From Anastatus disparis (lineage: Eukaryota; Arthropoda; Insecta; Hymenoptera; Eupelmidae), in contig JAFFSR010000347.1 in the NCBI GenBank assembly GCA_017163975.1, forward strand, positions 7,306,001 through 7,370,000: DNA of 64,000 nt, written 5' to 3'. Of the stretch, positions 1 to 11,570 are shown piece after piece (position 1 is the stretch's first letter; each line of letters opens with the position of its first letter). Below the pieces are notes generated by a model that was not told where the DNA came from, made no database searches, and was given only the letters and a program-made list of their open reading frames with translations. The position numbers and the translations under genes were made by a program.

Positions 1-1
1 A

Positions 2-512
2 CATGATTCGTCTCATGCCCTAATGGCTATGAATTTAATTATCGATAACTTAAAACAAAAACATATTGCGTAAGATCTTGATGAAATCATAACCATTTTC
101 GATGGAGCTGCCAGTCATTTTAAAAATAGATATCAATTCTATGAGCTTCAAAACTCAAAAGTAAACAGAAAATGGCTTTTTTCTGCAACAGGTCATGGTG
201 AAGGCGCTTGTGACGGTATTGGTGGTTTAGTTAAACATTATGCTACCACGCATAATCTGTCCAAGAAGAGTGCAGATTTTATTAGAAACGCTGAAAATTC
301 CGCCACTCACGTACCAAAATATACTCCGTCGATTAACATTCTTGTTATCCGCAAGGATGAGTTAGAAGTTTTTCGACTGACCAAAAAAAATGGAATGGTT
401 AGGAAATGCAAAAGAAATTAAAGGTGTTCAAAAGATTCACTGTTGGAAAAGTGAACGAAACCAAATCTACACTGCTAAAACTTCGAGACATGAGTGGCAA
501 GAAGTAAATTGA
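2..512 (+). pseudogene. Remnant of an uncharacterised TE-associated arthropod protein (edge-truncated)
   Basis: The frame is already open at the window edge, so the N-terminal part lies outside. In the frame starting at base 2 the translation shows FDGAASHFKNRY, then GHGEGACDGIGG, then a tail rich in Lys and Trp ending at TGA 510-512. I recognise the pairing of DGAASxFKN with GHGxGxCDGIGG from a recurrent uncharacterised family in arthropod and cnidarian genomes that behaves like transposon-borne genes; its biochemical role is not known to me. The aspartates in both motifs could be metal-binding, but that is inference. The copy is dead: TAA at 71-73 and a frameshift in the A-run near 387-395, after which the tail resumes in another frame. 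Confidence 0.55.
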
Positions 513-2094
513 AAGGTTTTATTCAAATTCGGATTTTTTTATTCACATTAGTTCTTTAGTGTTCTTTCTCAATTGTATCGCATATTATTTGTTTATTGAA
601 AATGATCAAATAATATATTTTAGTATTTAAAAAACTCACCTTTTCAAAATTCAAATTCAAAATTCAAAATTCAAAATTCAAAGTAAATATATTTATTTAA
701 AGTTTCAGCATTTTTTTTAAAACTTTAAATCGTCATAACTTTGGTTCTAATTGATCAGAATATTCGATCCGGGGTTTAATATAAAGATTATTGTTGATAT
801 TTTTGATATATTAATAAATAAAAGCATGATAATAGTTGTAAGAACACGTAAAGTTGGAAAAATAGTACAATGCGCCATGGTATCAATGTTTTAAAATCGA
901 AAATATAAAAAAAACGTTTAAAAGTCTGTTAAAAAAAAAATAAGGCAAAATCGCATATTCTCGCCTACTCTAAAAGTTAGTATTTTTTATGTTTAAAATC
1001 ATATAAAAATTTCAAAAAAAAAAAATATATAGTTTTTGAGAAAATCGTGTTTGAAAAAAATCGCTTTTTTTCGGTTTTTTGTAAATAACTCAGTGAGATC
1101 AAATTGTATTACAAAAATCGAGATTGCATTTCAAACTAGACAAAATTCCGCACACTTTCGTTAAAAGAACGCTCAAAAAGGTTAAAAATTGACGGAGCTA
1201 TAGTCATTTAAAAGTAGAGGTTCATTTTTAATTTTTGAATTTTCGTTTTTACATCCAACACTAGAATTGTTGTAGTAAAAAAAAAAATTTTTTTGAGCGT
1301 TCTACGAGGTAAATTTCATCTTTATATACATAATAGAAGGTATTTTCATTACTTAGAAGAAAAAAAAAATTCGATCAACAACGGCCTGCATGAATCTGAA
1401 TGGAATCAGCCAGTTAAAACTAAACAGAAGTAGTATAAATTTATCTGAAAATTAGCTGAAAATTTATTCTTTATGTCAGTTCAATTATACAAAATTTAAA
1501 TAATAATTAACAAAACGTCAGTCAAAAATTAGCTCATTCAGTTAAATTTAGCTGTATTTAGAGATGTGCTGTCAACAAAATATTTTCTCTTCTGTTTAGA
1601 AGCTAGTCAAGTGTAGAATCTAATAATATATCATAATTGAAGTTTATACTTTAAAGGAAAGAGAAAATTAAGAAGGGTAGCTGCAGATGGAGGGGGTAAA
1701 AGAAAAATGAAGGGAAAAAGAATAGAGAGTGAAAAAAAGGTAATAAAACAAAATATAGTGAAACATAGATGAAGAGAGTAATACATATACTAAAGCCCAA
1801 ATAAGACCCGAAAATAAAGCCTGTAGAAAAGGGTAGTTTCACTTTAATATATAACAACTACTAATTATATAAGAACCAATAGAAAAGGCAAATCTTATTA
1901 CAAAAAAATTACACATACTCTTAAAGCATATATACTATGGAGAAAGCATGCCGTGTAAGAAAGTGGTGGCAACTTTAGGTTGAGAGAAAGAAAATGATAA
2001 CTTACATCCTATCTCTTTCGCGTAACGCTCCCGTAAGCGCTACACCAGAGAGAAAGTATTGAAGTAGTTATTTCCTTTCTTTCTTACATTATTG
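513..2094. other. AT-rich non-coding stretch
   Basis: No protein-like frame is visible. It holds a short array of TTCAAAATTC units near 640-690, AT-rich sequence with poly-A/T runs, and near 1390-1570 a stretch with repeated TTAGCT/AGCTGAAA words like that at 49740-49990. Bases 1953-2092 have weakly inverted ends (GTAAGAAAG / CTTTCTTAC) and may be a worn short MITE. The piggyBac-like element begins immediately to the right. Confidence 0.5.
1795..1885. repeat. Fragment related to the 29-30 kb GGCCC repeat block
   Basis: The string carries ATAAGACCCGAAAATAAAGC followed by TTTCACTTTAATATA and an ACTAATTATATAAGA.CC segment. The same words (TTTACTTTAATATAATA, GTACTAATTATATAGGACCC, GACCCGGAAAAATAAAG) occur in and around the array at 28790-30070. 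It is a short isolated relative of that array's flank. Confidence 0.45.
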
Positions 2095-2225
2095 TTAACC
2101 TTTAAAGGGCCGGAAAGCCGATATATCGGCTCAAAAACGTAATGCTAGGATACCTCTTTATCCTTAAGTAAATTAATGCGCTAAGTTCGTATCTGAAGTT
2201 GGTTTGATCTTATCACTTCAGAGTC

Positions 2226-2253
2226 AAGGTCAATGAAGGTCATTTGAAGGTCA
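2226..2253 (+). repeat. Subterminal triple AAGGTCA repeat of the piggyBac-like element
   Basis: AAGGTCA occurs at 2226-2232, 2236-2242 and 2247-2253, with 10 and 11 bp spacing, close to one helical turn. The opposite end has the inverted set TGACCT at 5228-5234, 5239-5245 and 5249-5255. Mirrored subterminal motifs are what a transposase binding site would look like; that role is inferred. Confidence 0.6.
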
Positions 2254-3178
2254 AACCTAGCAATATGATTTGAATCATTGTAAAAGATATATCTTTATGT
2301 TTTTGGAGTCATTGAGTTCGGATTTTACGTCATTTTGACCTCGAATAAAAAGAGAGATGAAGATTTCTCCAAGGTCAGGTTGAGAATATACCCAGGAAAA
2401 TATTTAAAATTGGTTTTTATGTTTTTGAGAACGCTTGACACCGAATTTTCTCATTCAACCAGAAATACTTTTTGCTAGAAACGTATGTATCATCGTAATT
2501 TAGATCGGACAATTACAACTAGAAATTCATTCTGGAAATAAAGATAATGAATAGGGAATAATGCTTGGTTTCTGAGCATACGTATGACATAAGCAGATCA
2601 TATGTTTCTATCTATTCGTTTTCAAACAGTATCGTAATAACAAACAACGTAGTGACGTAGTTCAAACAGTATTTCAACATGATCGTATAATAGTAAGACA
2701 CCAGGTACAAAATCATAGAGGATACACTTGACAAAAGCGTATTCATACTGTGACATAAGTCACTTATAGAACGCCTGCATACAGGCAACCACCGACGCGG
2801 AAGAGAGGCTAATTCCACTCTCGACCGCTACGTGGCAAAACACCGTCGTTGAGCGTCCTGACACAAAAACAGTCATCTTAACAGTATAAGTCCGGGGAAA
2901 AGACAAGACTCGACGATTCGCTTGCGACAAGCTTTTGCTAACCGTTACTCTACCGTCACTTTACCGTTACAATACTCCCGTGCTTTTCATTTCATCGTTT
3001 GAGTTGAGTATCTTCTCTCGTTTTTCACTTTGATACTTATTTTTACTATCTTTCCTACGGAATACCTTTTGATCTTGAGTTGGTCTTTCCATACATACAA
3101 AATTGTGGTATTCAGCGTAACAACTCATAGAGTCCATCACTAGTCTACAACAGGAATTTCCTTCCTTGAGCCAAAATA

Positions 3179-4744
3179 ATGAGTGCTTGGAGTAGTGGTG
3201 AATCAGAACCAGAAGAGGAGTATGCTGACGATCGGACTAGTGCATCGCAACCAAACGCTTCTTCAGAAATCTTTGATGATCCTGAGACAGATGACGGTGT
3301 ATTTTTCGATTCTGTCTATTTTTCTTCCATTAAAGACTTTGTAGGTCATGCTAGTTTTTATGAAAATATTCCTATACCAGAGCATACTCCATTAGCTTAC
3401 TTTGAATTCTTTATGGATTTAAATATTTTCAAAGTAAATTTGGAACAAACAAATCTCTTCCAGAAGCAAAATCCCGATCCATTCCATTCTAATATGGCTC
3501 CATGGAAAGATGTAATAATAGAAGAATTGCGAATCTTTTTTGCTCTGACTATTAACATGGATTATTATTGGAGTATGGATCCTCTATTATCCACTCCAAT
3601 ATTCAGAAAATACATGACCCGTAATAGATATCTCCAAATTTTACGTCTTCTGCATTTTGAAAATAATAGGGACAATGTATCACACTACAAGAACCACCCT
3701 CTGAGGAAAATTAAACCTGTAATAGATTTTCTAAATCAGAAATTTTCCTCTACTTCGCATCCTGGGAAAAACCTTTGCATTGATAAAAGTTTGATGCTGT
3801 GGAAAAGAAGATTGAGGTTCAAGCAATATTTACCCTTGAAAAGACACAGGTTTTGTATAAAATTTTTTGAATTGGTTGATTGTGAGACTGAATTCCTACT
3901 ACGATTCATCATCTATACAGGAGCTGATACAGATTATGAAAAATTTGATTTGGGAATCTCTGGAGATATAGTAGTTGATTTCCTAACACCATATTTCAAC
4001 AAAGGTCACGTTATATTCATACATAATTGGTACTCGTCTCCTCAACTTGCTAATTTTCTCCATGACAAAGATACTGGTACGTGTGGGACCGTGAAGAAAA
4101 CCAGAAAAGGAATGCCCAAACTTGTTAGTAAATTGAACTGAGGTGAAGTTGAAGTAGCCCATACCCATTCTTGGTTAGCAATAAAGTGGATGGACAAGAA
4201 AGAAGTTTACATGATAACAACAGTCCATGAAGTTGGTTACGCAAGTACAGGGAAGAAACATTGGAGTACCAATAAAGATATTATACAACCAATATGTATA
4301 GTGGACTACAATAAAAATATGGGAGGGATTGACAACATAGACAGACAACTTTCCTTGGCAGAAACGATTAGAAAACTAAATGGTATCAAAAACTTTTTTT
4401 TTACTTACTTGATTTTGTTCTGGTAAATTCTCATGCATTACATAAAATGAAAAGTACCACTGACAAAAAGATTTCTTATGCTCATTTTCGTTTAGAAGTT
4501 GTGAGAGGCTTACTGGGGATAAATTCTGATGACCGCGTCATTCATGTTAGTCGAATGACTCTCGACTTACTGGAAAACACTTTCCTAAGAAAATTGATCA
4601 AGAGAAAAAGAAAGAAGACAATTGCCGTTTATGTCTCATGAATAAAACCAGGCATCGAAGCACTTATGAATGTAAAACTTGTCAAGTTGTTCTAGGTATA
4701 AATCCGTGTTTTGAAACTTATCACACCAAAGAAGTCTTACCTTG
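3179..4744 (+). pseudogene. piggyBac-type transposase (DDE_Tnp_1_7), inactivated
   Basis: The first frame gives 320 residues from an ATG at 3179: an acidic N-terminus (about 1-45), then the piggyBac core beginning PLAYFEFFMDLNIF (71-84). The first catalytic Asp is visible in LCIDKSLMLWKRR (D202). The second is lost: the family's D-N-W/F-Y-S/T-S block reads IHNWYSS here, so codon 282 (4022-4024, CAT) is His. After TGA at 4139-4141 the same protein continues, with VDYNKNMGGIDNID carrying the third Asp. Further damage is a frameshift in the T-run near 4390-4400, a TAA, and a shift near 4610. The end (about 4612-4744) encodes a Cys-rich finger with C-x2-C, C-x2-C and a final C/H, as in piggyBac C-termini. 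Four breaks plus the Asp-to-His change make it non-functional. Confidence 0.88.
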
Positions 4745-5000
4745 ATCAAGTTGGAAAAAATTATAAAAAATAAAAGAAAGTCATAAAGTCAGATGTTATC
4801 GATAGATTCATAAAGATCTTAGAAGAACAATGTGAGAAAAATATAAAATAGACTTCTGACAAAATGGAAAAATGTATAAAAAATGAAAAAATGTATAAAA
4901 AAAAATTTAAAAAAAAGTATAAAAATGTATTAAAAAAATAAGAAAATATAAAAAATAAAAAAAAAATGAAAAAAGGAGCTACATTACTTTCTACGTCCAT
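4745..5000. repeat. A-rich low-complexity tract with AAAATGTATAAA units
   Basis: Between the transposase stop and the right subterminal region the sequence degenerates into A-rich words, chiefly TATAAAAAATGAAAAAATG-like units from 4855 to 4975. Frames read through it are Phe- or Lys-rich noise, not proteins. Confidence 0.6.
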
Positions 5001-5217
5001 GTCGTTAGCTCTGGGTAAAGCAGAAGGAGAGTAGAAGGCCTAAAAATTCCACATTTCTAAAAAAAAAGCACGAATCAAAACACATGAACCCTAAGATGGC
5101 CATATACCCAGAAGAATGAGTATAATTATGTCTATTCACAATCAAACAAGTGTCAGATTCAGATGTAGCACCTCGGGATACTCTTAGATATAATTTTTGT
5201 TCAAATATATATGATAC

Positions 5218-5500
5218 TTTCTGCATTTGACCTTGAAGTGACCTTTTTTGACCTCGAATTACCGTGATTATGAGTAGTTATGACCGATCAGACTCCAGAT
5301 TTGGATTCAGCATCGCACAAAACATTTGGATATCATTTTATTTATAATATCTATAATATTTTCTGCATTTGACCTTGAATTGACCTAGTTTAACCTCGAA
5401 TGACCGTAATCATGACCAGTTATGACCGATTAAACTGCAGATTTGGATGCAGCACATCTCAAAACCTGAGAATATGATTTTATTCCTATTTTACCAAACT
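5218..5500. repeat. Tandem duplication of about 140 bp in the right subterminal region
   Basis: Two adjacent copies share the order TTCTGCATTTGACCTTGAA, ACCTCGAAT, ACCGT.AT.ATGA, AGTTATGACCGAT and AGATTTGGAT.CAGCA. They start at about 5218 and 5356. Each carries the TGACCT triplet; the outer copy has lost one half-site (TAACCT). Confidence 0.7.
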
Positions 5501-5651
5501 AAAAATTTTTCATGACCCTCCAGGGCCCGAGAGCCGATATACAAGATATTAATTTGGGCACTTTCAAAAAAGGTTTCGAAACCTCAAAACCCAGCTCTTT
5601 AAAGGTTAAAATAGCCACCACTTTTCCATATAACATGCTGCCTCCATGTAT

Positions 5652-6018
5652 ATATCGGCGGTCGTGGGGAAGAAGGTGTCATTTAATTTTTGATTGTAGA
5701 GGTGTCATTTCAATTTTGGTTGAAGAAAAGTGTCATTTCAGTTCAGGTTAAAAAGAGGCTTGTGTTTCTTAATTTATATATTTAATAAATTTATTTAATT
5801 TATCATAGTTTTGTAATTAATTAATTTCTTTTGGGGTTCACTACGCGATTAAATGAAGAAAAATTTTTTTTGGCATAGCAATTTTTTTTAAATTAAAATG
5901 AAACGAAAGCCTTTTTTTAACCTAAAATCAAATGACACCTTTCTTCAACCAAAATTGAAATGACGCCTCTCTACAAACAAAAATTAAATGACACCTTCTT
6001 CCCCGCGACCGTCGATAT
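5652..6018. mobile_element. MITE with about 105 bp inverted arms
   Basis: Left arm 5652-5761 and right arm 5907-6018 are inverted copies with few mismatches. The ends pair as ATATCGGCGGTCGTGGGG against its complement at 6001-6018. Each arm holds three spaced GTCATTT words (GTGTCATTTAATTTTTG, GTGTCATTTCAATTTTGG, GTGTCATTTCAG). The 145 bp centre is AT-rich with no coding potential. It lies just outside the right end of the piggyBac-like element. Confidence 0.8.
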
Positions 6019-6849
6019 GCTCCTATCACCTAAAAAATGCAAGAATACGAAGAACCGGAGATTTGTAGAAAAAAGGTGGTAAATATTTTAATTATAATAT
6101 TTAAAATTCACTCAAAAGTAAATTAACTTTTGAATATTAAATTTAAATATACGTTGTTGTATATATAAATAAATATTTAAGAAAAACTTGAGCTCATTAC
6201 ACATACAATATAAGACTAAATTTAAATATGTCATATATAGAATGCCATGTAGTTCTGCTCGATTACATGTATATAATTAACTCCACCGATTTTCAATAAA
6301 GACCAAATATATGTAGTTTAATATTTGAAACAAAAGTAGCAAAAACAAAAAAAAATATAATTTTCAAACATAGATTTACTTTACACTAAAAATCAGTGAA
6401 ACTGAATAATATAAAGTAATGGGATAGAACCAAGAACATTAAAAAAAAATAGAAAACTTAAGCTTTGTTCCCAAAAATATTTCACTTTAAATGAAGCGTA
6501 AATTATAATATAATATATAGTATATTTTTTACCTAGGAAAAAAAGTAAAAGATGTCCTAATCGTATTTAAAATGTAAGGCACAATTCACAAAAGTCGAAG
6601 ATTAAGCTCGACTTCATAGGTGACCGTGAGTATCACGTATAATTTCGAACTTGAGTATCGTTTAGATATTGAACCCAGTAGACATCGGAAAACAAAATTT
6701 TTTAAACATGTAACGAGTTACGTGTAACGAATTACCTGTTACGTGTAACATCATTGAAGAACGGCTCTTATGTTTAGATTCTTAACCTTAATATATGACT
6801 ATGAGTTTGAATGATGAAATTAAAAATAACTTATTTACGTGAAACATGC
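6019..6849. other. AT-rich non-coding stretch
   Basis: No protein-like frame, RNA gene or clear repeat is visible. A cluster of GTAACGAGTTACGTGTAAC words near 6712-6750 forms small palindromes. Confidence 0.45.
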
Positions 6850-7233
6850 TTAAGAGCAGGCCGGATTCGCTGTTCTTTTCTAATTGAGAGTTTTGTTATT
6901 TACTCAAGTATTAATCGGCGTATCTGCAAATCGAAAGTTTAGCGCAATAGATATCATTATTACAAATATGTATGCACAAGAAAAAAAAATCTACCGTTTT
7001 GTTTTTGAGAAAAGTAAGGAACGCGAAAATATGAACACAAACTTTTACTTCGGCGTTCCTTACTTTTCTCAAAAACAAAGCGGTAGAATTTTTTTTTCTT
7101 GTGCATAGATGTTCATAATAATAATAACTATTGCGCTCAAACTTTAATTTGAAAATACACCAATTAATACTTAAGTAAATAACAAAAAACTTAATTTTTA
7201 CTCGGTCGGTATCAGATTCTACTCCGGCCTGCT
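6850..7233. mobile_element. TTAA-type foldback MITE
   Basis: An almost continuous palindrome with its centre near 7040. Left arm: TTAAGAGCAGGCCGGA (6850-6865), TTTGTTATTTACTCAAGTATTAAT, then ATGCACAAGAAAAAAAAATCTACCG and GAGAAAAGTAAGGAACGC. The right arm is its complement, ending TCCGGCCTGCT at 7223-7233. The left flank is TTAA; the right flank has lost it (AAATT). The GAGCAGGYC terminus is shared with elements at 13164, 18353 and 42739. Confidence 0.75.
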
Positions 7234-7550
7234 AAATTTCATTTTTATTTCTAATGATAATATCTTCACATATGTATTTTATACATAGGAAATACTGGAT
7301 TCAAATACACAATTATTTTAGAATTTTGTGTATTCAAATTAGGAATTTAAAATTACAATATTTAAAAATAATCAATCGACTATTTGCAATTACCCAACAA
7401 TTCTTTCTGCATCAAATGTAAATTCTTAATGAAATATAAATATTATGAAGTGTATGTATCACAAGTAAAGTTATATTATATTCAATTTTATATTTGTTTT
7501 TTTTCATTTCCATATCATTGATATTATATTATGATGTTAAATTATGATGT
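7234..7550. other. AT-rich spacer before the LINE
   Basis: AT-rich sequence with no frame longer than a few dozen codons and no recognisable repeat. Confidence 0.4.
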
Positions 7551-7566
7551 GGCCTCTCCCCAATGA

Positions 7567-10200
7567 CTGCGCTGGGCCTCCTCTGAAAGTCGTAAAGGGA
7601 GGAGGGGTGAACTGCGAGCGTGCTTTCTGAATGTGACTTCGTTGAGGGCTCACATTAGGCAGATACGTAAGTTTCTAAGTGATGGTCCTTCTTGCGACAT
7701 ATTTGAAGTGGCTGAGACCTGGCTGGGTCCATCTGTTTCAAATGACGTCATTCGGGTCAGGGGGTATAAAGTATTCAGACAGAACAGAAACTTGCGTGGT
7801 GGAGGAGTTGCTTTGTATATTAAAGACAATTTAAAGTGTACTATTTTGGCTACTTCGGATACTCAAACTAATCATAGTGAAGGTAAACCGGAGGTACCTG
7901 AGTATATTTTTTGTTCCGTGCAATTGGGCAGCTCCGAAGCCGTGTTGGTTTCTGTTATTTATCGACCTCCTGCAATTTCCTTTTTGAGAAATACCGATTT
8001 TTTGGATAACTTAAGAAATTTTGCCTCTAAAGACTCTCACAAAATTATAATGGGAGACCTGAATGCCGATCTCCTGCGCGAGAGCAGTGATGCTAAATTT
8101 ATTAATAAATTGTCGGCTGAGCTTTCGTTACAGTTGGTTCAGCACGGTGCCATGCATCACACTCCGTCTCTCACGTGGATTGACCTGATTCTTATGGACG
8201 ATAATGACACAATACTTGACGCACGTAACTTACCGGCTAATTTTCACAGTCGGCACAACTTAATTTATGTATGTATTTCATGTAATCATATCAAGACAGC
8301 TAATAAAATGATTAAGTATAAGAATTATAAAGATATCTGTCCAAACTTATTGGTACAGAGTTTGGCTGGTACAGTTGACCCGGAATCTGCACTTGGCTGC
8401 CTCTGTGACAACCTTACGGCAGCAACACAAAATCTAGCGCCACTAAAAACACTTAAAATTGGTAAAGATAAGTTTCCTTGGATAGATAAAGAGTTGTCGC
8501 AGATGCGGCACAAGAGAGATGCCACGAATCGTAGATTTAAAGGGACGAAGGAAGAGCGATATCTCTCCGAATTTTTGCAACTACGTAAAACAATAGACGA
8601 ACGGACGGAACAAGCTAAAACAAATTATTATCATAATAGACTGTTCGATGCTCTTGCTAGAGGTAATGTCTGGAAGGAGTTTAAAGACCTGGGACTCCTG
8701 TCCGGACCTCTAGGGGACTTGAATGGATTCACTCCAGATGAGCTTAATGCACATTTTGCAGGGGTGTCAGTCTCGCCACTCGATGATACTGCGGAACATA
8801 AAAGGATTCTTTCAAAGTGTAGTGAATGTGGCATCGCTTTTAAGCCAATTAATATTAATGATGTAATCCTTGCGATTTCGCATTTTTCGTCACAGGCTTG
8901 TGGCGAGGATGGCACCCCGCAGAGTGTGATACTTAAAGTACTACCGGTTATTGGAGAGCATCTTGTGACTCTGTTCAATTCCTCTTTTTTGCGGGGGGTC
9001 TTCCCTTGTCTTTGGAAGCGTGCACGCATTGTGCCTTTAAAGAAGTGTCCTGCACCTAAAATGCCTAAAGATTTTAGGCCCATAGCAATATCATGTTTTC
9101 TTTCAAAGGTTCTCGAGAAGATTGCCTACGACCAACTGCAGGAGTATATTATGACACACAAAATACTTGACTCTTTGCAGACTGGCTTCAGAAAGCATCA
9201 TTCTACGCAGACTGTCATACTTAAACTTACAGACGACATAAGATCAGGTCTTGACAAGAAATTTGCCACGATATTACTTCTATTTGACTTTAGTAAGGCA
9301 TTCGACACGTTCTCCCCCTCCAAATTGCTTGCGAGGCTTAGATCGATAGGGTTTTCCAGGGCTGCACTCGAGTGGATGCTCAAGTCCCTCATGAACATCT
9401 GGATGAAGGTATTCGTATTATGCAAAGGGCGGCCAGGGCTGTGTCGGGGTGGGCTGTCGATGCTTCTCTCACATTAAGTGCAAGCAAAATTAAGGCGATC
9501 ATTTTTGGCAGTAGTCAATTTATTAATGACTTTTATGCTGGTGAGCCAAGAACGATTAAGCTTGAGAGGAGGTGTCGGCATATCTTTCTCTGATACCGTT
9601 ACGAGCCTTGGTGTTGTGCTTGACGCTAAGTTGTCATGGGAGCCGCACATTGATATGGTGACTAAAAAATTTAATAGTATAATGTATAGTTTGCGGTGCC
9701 TTCGTCGGTATACCACTGAGGCCCTGCGTAAACAGCTTGCAGCTGCCTTGCTGTTTCCGCACCTCGACTACTGCTCAGTAGTTCTGCTCGGTGCTTCGCA
9801 GGGGTTGAGAAGACGATTACAAAGACTACAAAATTTATGTGTGAGATATGTATTAGGCGTAGGAATGGGCGATCATGTCTCTCCTCATAGAGCTGCGCTT
9901 GGTTGGCTGCGTACTGATTCGAGGAGACAGTATTTCATGGCTGTACTTATGTACAAAATCGTGCGCATGAATACTCCCGAGTATCTAGTGAGTCTCTTCA
10001 CTAGATATGTACCTAGGGTAGTCACTAGGGGAGAGATTAAGGACTTCGCGGTGCCCTTCATGCGTACTGAGACTGGAAGAAATTCCTTTCAAGTTTAAGG
10101 TGCGCATTTTTGGAACTCCCTGCCTGCTGATATAAAAAATCTACCATCGCTTGGCAGGTTAAAGTCGGCTTTGAAAACGTACTTACTCGACCTCGAGTGA
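7567..10200 (+). pseudogene. LINE ORF2: endonuclease plus reverse transcriptase, catalytic RT core deleted
   Basis: Numbering from the valine codon at 7633, endonuclease (EEP/APE fold) motifs are ETW (28-30), GDLN (141-144) and LTWIDLIL (about 180-187). RT fingers and palm follow: DFRPIAIS, QTGFRKHHSTQT, then LFDFSKAFDT with the first catalytic Asp (about 9280-9310). Directly after WMLKSL (about 9380-9395) the protein jumps to EGIRIMQRAARAVSGW, which in CR1-group proteins lies downstream of the YADD/FADD box. RT motifs B and C, including both Asp of the Y/FADD, are therefore gone. A frameshift near 9560-9570 follows, then a long C-terminal stretch (LGVVLDAKLSWEPHI, LRTDSRRQYFMA), TAA at about 10096, and a readable tail FWNSLPADIKNLPSL ending with TGA at 10198-10200. 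No active enzyme can be made. Confidence 0.88.
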
Positions 10201-10427
10201 AGTTAATTTTAAGTATTTTAATTTTTATGTTAATTTATTTTTTTTTTTGTCTTATATATAGATTTAAGGTGTTAATGTATTTATTAGCGTGAATGATGGA
10301 TGAATGTATGCGGAAAGAATGAGTGGTCTTGTTTTTATTAGAAGTCATGACATCTCCGGTATTAAGTTTTTATTCTTTAAATGTTATTATTAATTTATTT
10401 TTTAATTATTTACTATTACTCTGTTAT

Positions 10428-10523
10428 TGTATTGTCCAATTTTATTTTTATAGTATTGTCTAATTTTATTTTATAGTATTGTCCAATTTTATTTTTATAG
10501 TATTGTCCAATTTTATTTTTATT
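10428..10523 (+). repeat. Four tandem copies of a 24 bp unit in the LINE 3' region
   Basis: TATTGTCCAATTTTATTTTT plus ATAG repeats four times, with one copy a base shorter and one carrying TATTGTCTAAT. It lies about 230 bp after the last LINE codon and belongs to its 3' UTR. Confidence 0.8.
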
Positions 10524-10817
10524 GATGTCATGACAGTGATTCCTCTTTTAAATTATGTATTTTAATTCTATGACTGATAGATATTTAAGACTGTTTTTTA
10601 TTGTAATTTATGTTTTCTGCGTGTATTTAGAATAGTCTGTGATATCACTTTTACATTGTGACTTACTGATACAGTATTAATTTTAATAATTGACTGTGAT
10701 ATCTTATCTTATTATGTGCAATACTTTATATAGAATTATAACTTATTATTTCATGTATTACACGCCTTTTTGTACTCTTTTTACAGAATAAATGAATATC
10801 CATCTATCTATCTATCT

Positions 10818-11430
10818 ATATTATAATTCATTAATGAATTCTTAATATTAATAAAGATATATTATTTAAACAATTTAAATATTTTTTTATCGATGACAAG
10901 TAACTTTTTAAATATAGTTATATTTATATTAAAACACAATTGAAAATGTCAGTCAAATAACATTTTTATCAAAATAAATTTTAACGCTATGACTATAAAA
11001 ATAAAAATTTTTATTTAACTATCATCCATTGTAATTATTATTTGTTTAATATATATGTAAGAATAATATATTTAATGAATAATCAATTCATTTGATGTAC
11101 AGTGAAATAAACTTATATATTTATAATTGTATAACATGATTTATTCAATTAAAGTTTTATTCAGTAATCATTTAGAGACTAAAGTATTTAAATCAATTTC
11201 ATGAAAATACATTAGTATTTAAAAAATTACTTGTAAACAATTCTTCATAAATAACATTCATGTAACCTTAATTACATATTCATATGTACGTGTGTTCGTA
11301 CTCATATGAATTGTCATTTATGTAAAAATTGTTAAGAATTGAATGTATTAATGATAATTTTATTAAAGCAATAATGTTTTCATTAAGAGATATATAATTA
11401 TTTTTAGAATATATCTAATGATCTTATTTG
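10818..11430. other. AT-rich non-coding stretch
   Basis: Plain AT-rich DNA after the ATCT tail. No frames or inverted repeats of note. Confidence 0.45.
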
Positions 11431-11570
11431 AATAGTATATTGTGTAACGAGTAAGGTTTAGTTGACTATTGCGCACGAGGACAAGGTGGCGCACGAGCGT
11501 AGCGAGTAGCGCCATTGCCCGAGTGGCGCAATAGTCAACTAAACCGAACGAGATTCACATACTATTTTTT
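11431..11570. other. Hairpin module with GAGCGTAGCGAG loop, bounded by AATAGTATAT / ATACTATTTTTT
   Basis: A perfect 20 bp stem, GGTTTAGTTGACTATTGCGC at 11455-11474, pairs with its complement at 11526-11545. The 51-base loop is GC-rich in an AT-rich setting and contains GCACGAGCGTAGCGAGTAGC. The outer edges are AATAGTATATTGTG and CACATACTATTTTTT, which are themselves roughly inverted. Similar modules with different stems sit at 42782-42916 and 46206-46303. Function is unknown; it could be a terminal structure of the adjoining element. Confidence 0.6.

Larger units (their letters stand above)
2099..5605 (+). mobile_element. piggyBac-like DNA transposon, degenerate
   Basis: Flanked by TTAA at 2095-2098 and 5606-5609, the target duplication typical of piggyBac elements. 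The left end reads CCTTTAAAGGGCCGGAAAGC; the right end, inverted, reads CCTTTAAAGAGC. The decayed transposase at 3179-4744 lies inside in the forward direction. Subterminal triplets of AAGGTCA (2226-2253) and of TGACCT (5228-5255) mirror each other. The motif GGGCC-GA-AGCCGATATA occurs at the left end and again, in direct orientation, at 5521-5540, so the right end may be compound (an extra terminus or a nested short copy). The 145 bp MITE at 51384-51528 has related ends. Confidence 0.8.
7551..10817 (+). mobile_element. CR1/Jockey-type non-LTR retrotransposon, 5'-truncated and internally deleted
   Basis: Sequence composition shifts sharply at about 7551 into coding DNA. One frame is open from 7567 and encodes an endonuclease followed by a reverse transcriptase. 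The coding part ends at about 10200, followed by a 600 bp 3' region with a 24 bp tandem repeat (10428-10523) and a terminal run of ATCT units (about 10800-10817) just after an AATAAATGAATATCC stretch. Simple-repeat tails of this kind are usual for CR1/Jockey-group elements. The 5' UTR and any ORF1 are absent. I did not find a target duplication. Confidence 0.85.

Noticed and set aside
1953..2092. Short MITE with GTAAGAAAG inverted ends
   Set aside because: The inverted match is only about 9 bp and no target duplication is seen; mentioned in the spacer entry only.
2226..2253. Nuclear receptor response element
   Set aside because: AGGTCA is a half-site, but the mirrored set at the other end of a transposon makes transposase binding the simpler reading; kept only as an alternative.
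8631..9083. 150-codon minus-strand frame inside the forward LINE
   Set aside because: It lies opposite the RT coding frame, which has clear motifs; the antisense frame has none.
10428..10523. CRISPR-like or regulatory repeat array
   Set aside because: Head-to-tail units without spacers, in the 3' UTR of a LINE in a eukaryotic genome.
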